From: Holtermannia corniformis
Lineage: Eukaryota > Basidiomycota > Tremellomycetes > Holtermanniales
Direction: 5' to 3'
DNA: 64,000 bases
Assembly (NCBI GenBank): GCA_001599935.1
Contig: BCIJ01000006.1
Location: forward strand, 798,211-862,210
The stretch's first letter is position 1; every line of letters begins with the position of its first letter. The position numbers were made by a program, and so were the translations under genes. Of this stretch, positions 59,012 to 64,000 are shown in pieces. The notes under the pieces were generated by a model that did not search any database, was not told the DNA's origin, and saw only the letters and a program-made list of their open reading frames with translations.

Positions 59012-62000
59012 CTAACGCATGTCAGCTTGTGGGTTTCGTAGACGGATTGGTTCTGACCTTAGGTACGCGCAGCCAGCGACAGTAGTGAACGCGCCAGCCG
59101 TATCGCTAGGGTTCGCCCAGCCATTGCCAACATCGATACCGCTCGCCTGGGTCGAGGCCGTCAACGTGACTGGCGTTCCCGTCTGCGTGAGGGTAGGGAA
59201 CAGTGCAATCTGACTCGAGGCATAGAGGAAACCAGACGATGGCGCTGCGAGTGGATTCAAGCTCGATGGAGGGAAAGCAGAGTTGCTGGAGACTTGATCG
59301 GCGGCAATTGTCGCGCTCGGATTCTGCGATGCATCAGTAAACCGCAGATTGCAGCTTGCGCTACGCACAGCTCCTGTAGCTGAGGCTGGGTATGTTCCAT
59401 TGAAGGCCGAGCCAGCGACGCCGACTTGGTTGCACGTCCCAACGGCGTCGCGAGGGTCGGTCGGCATCCACCCGTTGTCAAGGCCAGCCTTGTAGTGCCA
59501 GAAGGGGCTGGTGGCGTAGCCAGTCTCGGTTGACACTCCGATCTTCCATGTCCAGAAGAACTATGCATGTTAGCGATACGAGTGCTGTGAACAGAGATGA
59601 CGCACCCAGTTCTGCAGAGCGTCCATCTGCGATAATGTTAGTGCGGGAGCGGTGCGAATCACTGCACGTACGTTACTCATGGCGTACTGCTTAACGCCCG
59701 CTTTGGTATCATCGTCCCACGACTGCCACTTGTCCCACTTGTCGCAGGAGCCCACAGTGTTGTAGGCCTGAGTAGAGCCGACGCCATCTGCCACGCTGGT
59801 CAGCGATTGTTGTAGCTTGTGCCTACAATGAACGTACTGAGCCACTTGCCGCAACTGTTGCACACAGAATGTCAGCACATGTTCTCTCGTGGACCTGCCC
59901 ATGGCGTACTCGTTGATAGCGTTACTGGCAATCTGTCAGCGGTGCTTCGCAATATACAATTGAGACCCACCTCCATTCACCACCGACGACCACTAGAAGA
60001 ATCGCATTTATCAGCGCCACCATTATTTTCACCAGCAGCGACTCACAGCCATAACTGCCTTGGACTGCTGTTGTACCGGGCAGGTAGTCACAGATCGACT
60101 TGGCCTAACAGATCGTCAGCTCCTATATAGTGAAGGGGCTGGGATGCTCACCTGAACATCCCAAGCATTTGTGTTGGGGGCGCCGAAAGCTGCCAAATTG
60201 GTCAGCTTGTGCACTAGATCCCCTGCGCCCAACTGACCATTGTACGGGTGTTGGTCAAGCACAAGACGGTCTGCGCCTGACAGGAAACCATCCCACGCAG
60301 CGATGCCAAGGAAGCCTTCGTGTATCACAATGTAGGGACCCTTGCCGGCGCCGATGCCCGTCACGCCACGGATGGTGTTGTACGCTTGGTAGTAACTGTC
60401 CGTTGCGTCAGATGCACATCGTATCGTCATTATGCAACTCACAAGCTGGCCATCATCTCCTTGCCGACGACAGTCGCCTGCACCTCGTTGACGATGCCAA
60501 GCCTGGGCCCGTAAGCGACAGCACATTTGGAGCACCGTCGTGTGCTTACAGAGGCACCACATCGGTGTATTGAGGTTGCGAGATGAACTGGGTGAGACTG
60601 CGCAGGACCTCGAGAGCCCGCTGCGCATTGGCGATGCCCATGACGCCCGACATCCAATTGACACTTCCCGACTTGCCGCTGTGGTTCCACCCGTTCTACG
60701 TTTGGTCAATTCAATCTCACACATGTAGCGAAACGGCACGGACCTGGGATCCAGGCAGCGCATGCAAGTCAAGCTTGATGCGAATGCCATATTTGCGGCC
60801 CCAAGCGATGGCTTTCAGGAAGTACCTGTGTAGCCATCAGCATGATGTGAGGTTTGTTACGCACTAGACTCACTTCCACGACACCCCTTGCAGATACGGC
60901 TCGTCGGCCTCGGTCTGTACAGCCCAGAAACCTACAGGGATTCTAAACCGGTCAGCGAGACCTTGCCAGATGCGCACCGACAACTCACCGCACAAAGTTG
61001 AGGCCAGCGCCAGCGATCTCTGCAAAGTCTTGCTCAGTCTAGGGAACCACATCAGCATATCCTTGGAAACGACCTAGTGCACGCACAATGAACGTCCGAT
61101 AGTGCTCTTCCATCTTCGCCGCAAGACTGTCGCCCATGGCGACAGACAGGGTGTACTCGTCGATCGCCTTTGGTGTGGTGTTCTGGTACTGCTCGTAGAG
61201 CCCGGGTACAATGAAAGCTAAGCAGAGTTCAGTCTGTGAAAGTATTGGCAAGCAGTCCGAAACTAACGTTCGGTCACGAGCCATCCTAAGCTTCATGTCA
61301 GTATGCCACATCGCTATTCGCAAAAGACTGACCGCCGAGGTTCACACCGTGAATCTTGTTTGTACCCCACACCCACTCGTCGCCGATGCGTGGCACGTAG
61401 CTCTGCGCTTGACCGCCACGACCCTCGGAGCCATCGAAAGGATGCGCTGGGTCAAAGGCGTAGCTTCCGCCAAAATTGTTGACGTAGACAAATGTCGCTC
61501 CAAGGTCTGTCGTGACAGTGCTGCCGTTTGTTCCCGAGACAGCGACGGTCGGCTGAGTCGAAGTTGGAACGGCTGAGCCAGTCTTTGTGCGCGTGCTCGT
61601 CGAATTCGACCCAGCGGATGAAGTAGAGCCGGATGTAGAGTTGCGATGAGCGACGACGATCCCCACGGGAATAGCAACAGCTGCGACGACGACGACGGCC
61701 GTGACGACACCAGCAATGATGTTGCGCTTCTTCTTGGACATGCCCTTGGGTGTACCCGACTGACTGAACCCTCGACCCGCTGGCGCACGGCCACCACTTG
61801 CAGCTCCCATCCTGCCGTTGCGACTAGGTTGGTTCAAGCCCTGAAACGACTCGGAGTGAGGGAGGACGGGGGTGGTGTACTGGCTGTAGATCTCGTCAAA
61901 GTCGTTGTCGTGGCCCGCACCCGGCTTCTCGTATTCTGGCTCCTGTGACAACGGTCGGCGCGCGAAATCGTGTTCGGTCGGCATAGACGCTAGGGATGGG

Positions 62001-62441
62001 GACGGTCGGACTTGGGAGCTTGGCTAGCAAAGCGGTGTCAGTACTCGGGGTCCGTGAAGTTTGCCAACGGAGAGGTAGAAGTTGAACAGCCGATTGAACG
62101 GCCGACCAAGCGACCAAGGCTGTGCTCGCTCGGTGCCGTCCCGATGGTTCGCCCTAGTCTCTGCCGATGAGAAGCTGGTGACGGATACGCAATGTGATGA
62201 TGAGACGTTGGAGAAGGCGGCATGGCAGCACGGGCAGCGATCATGCGCCGTTTCAGCACGGCCAGAGCTTGTCTCTCCCTTGTGCGTGTGTATCGTTTGC
62301 CAACTTGCTTTTTGTGCTGTCCCGGCCGACACTTGGATGGATCGCACTCACTTGATAGTGCATGTCATAGCTCTCGTCGTACGGGTTCCCTCGACCACGG
62401 TTGGGATCAGGGCTAGCCTGAGGCGCGACTCTGTACGCCAT
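59012..62441 (-). CDS. GH5 exo-1,3-beta-glucanase, type II membrane-anchored (ExgD-like)
   Basis: Cell-wall glucanase. The first exon encodes MAYRVAPQASPDPN... from 62441 and ends MHYQ; a 328-nt intron (62024-62351) leads in phase to PSSQVRPSPSLASMPTEHDF. A cytosolic basic stretch KKKRN precedes one membrane span (IIAGVVTAVVVVAAVAIPVG), then a Ser/Thr-rich stalk and the catalytic domain: HGVNLGGWLV, FAEIAGAGLNFVRIPVGFW, GIRIKLDLHALPGSQNGWNH, then GIVNEVQA with the acid/base Glu (NEV rather than the usual NEP), DQHPYNGQ, and GEWSNAINEYAMG with the nucleophile Glu, restored only when the acceptor at GATTGCCAG is used. YATSPFWHYKAGLDNGWMP closes the barrel. A Ser/Thr-rich tail ends QADMR. About 10 introns; about 770 residues. 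Confidence 0.87.
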
Positions 62442-62711
62442 TGTTGAGGGGGAACAAGCTTTGTTTGGTTCGGCGCGTCGATCCGGTTGGCTCGGTTGGC
62501 CAGTTGGCGAGACGCTCTACCAGACGTCAAGGCGCTGCAAGTCGAGGCGGCGGTACAAAACCAAGTGCGGAAGCGATAAGAGACGCGACGCCAACTCGGC
62601 ACGGTCAAGGCGACTCCGCCACTGTATTCTCCGAGCTCGGGACCAGAGGCCGCGTCGTGCCAAGCCACTGGCACGCACAATCATGCATGCAGGCCGAGAT
62701 AGTTTAACAGC
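62442..62711. other. promoter side of the glucanase gene
   Basis: 270 bp between the glucanase start and the left end of the transposon. No motif or gene recognised. Confidence 0.3.
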
Positions 62712-63163
62712 TACAGATGTGTCTCTATATTTGGGGTCTCCATAAATGAGATGTCTCTATAAATGGACCTCAAGATGGCAGTTTCGAGCATTCTCCTATG
62801 CATTTGGCCTCGAAATGAGAGATGTCTCTATAGTTGAGAGGTCCGCACGCGCCCAGGATCTCATTTATCCGAATTTCGAGTTTAGAGACGCCTGAAGGCT
62901 TGATTTGGGTCCTGATCGCACGTCAGCAGCCCGTACACACGCTCTGCATTCAGTGCGATGTCCCTGGCACTCGGAAGCACCGTCTCCGAGGCGCCAGAGC
63001 CGCAGGAATGGTATTGGAGGGGCGTATCGAAGAGCCTCGTGCCTGTACTTGCTTACATAACAAGCTGCGACGCGACGCGACGGCCACGGCTCAAAAGAGT
63101 ACGCTGCAGAGCCTTTGCAGCCACTCAAGGATCCCATCTCATAGCCACGACCATCCAGCACCA

Positions 63164-64000
63164 ATGTCCGAGCAGACTCAGAACAAGAACCAAAGCCGCC
63201 GCGCGACCCAGCTCGTGCTTCCAGCAGACTACGCACTGCTGCCGAAACTTGAACGCGGCTTCAATCTGCTGTCGATGCGAATCAATGCCACGGCTGGGGC
63301 ACTGTGGGCCAAGCCCTCGCGTACCGAGCAAGAACAAGACTGGCTCGATGGAGAGGGGAACCTCACCGATCACATCCTAGGGCTCGAAGCCGCGCGCGAA
63401 GGTAAAGGGCAAGGCTTTGAGAGGGCTTTGGAAGCGCTACTCGAGGAGTTTGATCTCCAAAATGCACCTACGGCGCGCCCGCGAAAGACTTTTGCCATCG
63501 AAGCACCTCGCCCGCCTACTCAAGAGGCCAAAGACCTTTTGGTTAAAGCTCAAGCAGCTGCGCGGCTTGCCAAGACCGGCAAGACGCCTAGATCCAAGGC
63601 CAGGCATGAGATTCAAGCGCTAAAGGCGCTAGACAATATCAAGCGACAGGCCACCATTGGTGAGCATCTCGCAATCCTAGACTACCACGACGCGCAGGGC
63701 AGTCACAACGCTGCAGCCACATGTCGCTGGGCGAAAGTGATGTACCCAAAAGTCAAGATATCGTCGGGATCGGTACACCGCTGGATCAAAGAGGCTGAGC
63801 AGTGGCGCCTGTTACGACCCGCAACCGGATCGCAACACAAGAACCAATCAGCACCCTCCAAGAACTGCCACTCAGGTGCCACCAACCTAATACCCCGACT
63901 CCAACTCCGACTCCGACTCCTCGACTCCGACTCCGACTCCGACTCCTCGACTTCGATGTCGATGTCGATGTCGATGTCGATGTCGATGTCGATGTCGATG
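63164..64000 (+). CDS. pogo/CENP-B-type transposase, N-terminal part
   Basis: Starts MSEQTQNKNQSRRATQLVLP and stays open for 279 codons to the window edge. The first 165 or so residues are a charged, helical region. From KRQATIGEHLAILDYHDAQG through AAATCRWAKVMYPKVKISSG to SVHRWIKEAEQWRLL it matches the Psq/CENP-B-type helix-turn-helix of fungal pogo and Tigger transposases. After about residue 240 the frame enters Ser/Asp- then Ser/Met-coding hexamer repeats. The DDE catalytic domain is not reached, so it cannot be said whether the gene is intact or broken by the repeat. Confidence 0.7.
   Translation, partial: MSEQTQNKNQSRRATQLVLPADYALLPKLERGFNLLSMRINATAGALWAKPSRTEQEQDWLDGEGNLTDHILGLEAAREGKGQGFERALEALLEEFDLQNAPTARPRKTFAIEAPRPPTQEAKDLLVKAQAAARLAKTGKTPRSKARHEIQALKALDNIKRQATIGEHLAILDYHDAQGSHNAAATCRWAKVMYPKVKISSGSVHRWIKEAEQWRLLRPATGSQHKNQSAPSKNCHSGATNLIPRLQLRLRLLDSDSDSDSSTSMSMSMSMSMSMSMSM
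63892..64000 (+). repeat. (CGACTC)n and (GATGTC)n microsatellite
   Basis: Hexamer runs: imperfect CGACTC/CGACTCCT units from about 63892, then pure GATGTC from about 63953 to the end of the window. They keep the transposase-like frame open, reading as Asp-Ser then Ser-Met pairs. The window stops inside the array, consistent with an assembly break at the repeat. Confidence 0.9.

Larger units (their letters stand above)
62714..64000 (+). mobile_element. pogo/Tigger-like transposon, left end and 5' part (runs off window)
   Basis: Begins CAGATGTGTCTCTATATTTG right after a TA (62712-62713), as for Tc1/mariner-pogo elements, which insert at TA and whose ends are rich in CTCTATA words. Copies of GATGTSTCTCTATA-like sequence recur at 62716, 62750 and 62821, with inverted relatives (GGATCTCATTTATCC) near 62857. 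A 450-bp leader precedes the transposase-like frame. The right end lies beyond the window. Confidence 0.7.

Noticed and set aside
1..64000. CRISPR array, operon-type promoters, riboswitches, rho-independent terminators
   Set aside because: The window is eukaryotic; the only regular arrays are the internal Argonaute duplication and the terminal microsatellite.

Overview
The window is nuclear DNA of a fungus, most probably a basidiomycete. Genes are dense (about two dozen in 64 kb) and cut by many short introns, mostly 44-55 nt, with GT(G/A)(A/C)GT-like donors, CTGAC/CTAAC branch points and CAG/TAG acceptors. The proteins fit this placement: a zinc-finger-less White Collar-1 receptor, an Argonaute with a Q/G/P-rich N-terminus, Nud1/Cdc11, an Sfp1-type zinc-finger protein and an SH3-TBC protein. 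I cannot name the species; a compact-genome pucciniomycete such as Mixia is possible but only a guess. Unresolved bases lie at about 10622, 20394/20398, 31227 and 56271/56277.

Layout. 0.76-6.2 kb (-): SIN scaffold Cdc11/Nud1. 6.5-8.8 kb (+): two orphan single-pass membrane proteins. 9.0-11.7 kb (-): Reg1-like PP1 regulator. 12.9-15.8 kb (-): White Collar-1, divergent from a 3-methyladenine DNA glycosylase (16.5-18.0 kb, +). 18.1-23.1 kb (-): SH3-TBC protein. 23.5-27.6 kb (-): Far11/STRIP subunit of STRIPAK. 27.9-29.6 kb (-): Not2 of CCR4-NOT, divergent from SF3b subunit SF3B5/Ysf3 (+). 30.5-33.0 kb (-): nucleostemin-family GTPase. 33.1-34.9 kb (-): SAGA subunit Ada3/Ngg1. 35.0-35.5 kb: hAT-like MITE. 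35.6-37.1 kb (-): Gvp36 BAR protein. 37.5-41.4 kb (+): proteasome beta-2 with a 2.7-kb intron. 41.9-42.6 kb (-): Ess1/Pin1. 44.6-50.2 kb (+): Argonaute. 50.4-51.7 kb (-): Erg25. 52.4-54.0 kb (+): three small tandem orphan ORFs, one with an in-frame stop. 54.4-54.9 kb (+): mitochondrial uL11. 56.3-58.5 kb (+): Sfp1-like factor. 59.0-62.4 kb (-): membrane-anchored GH5 exo-1,3-beta-glucanase. 62.7 kb to the end: left part of a pogo/Tigger-like transposon whose ORF runs off the window through a microsatellite.

Most genes are core eukaryotic functions without operon-like grouping. Links worth noting: Cdc11 and the STRIPAK subunit Far11 belong to pathways that antagonise each other in fission yeast; White Collar-1 shares a promoter with a DNA-repair enzyme; Reg1, Ada3, Not2 and Sfp1 all act in nutrient or transcription control. 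The novel material lies in the accessory stretches: the orphan membrane pair, the small-ORF array, the MITE, the giant proteasome intron, a TBC domain lacking both catalytic fingers, and the terminal transposon.

Gene models were made by hand from splice signals and protein-family similarity recalled from knowledge. No alignment or database search was run, so exon borders are inferences, most secure where the joined protein restores a known motif.
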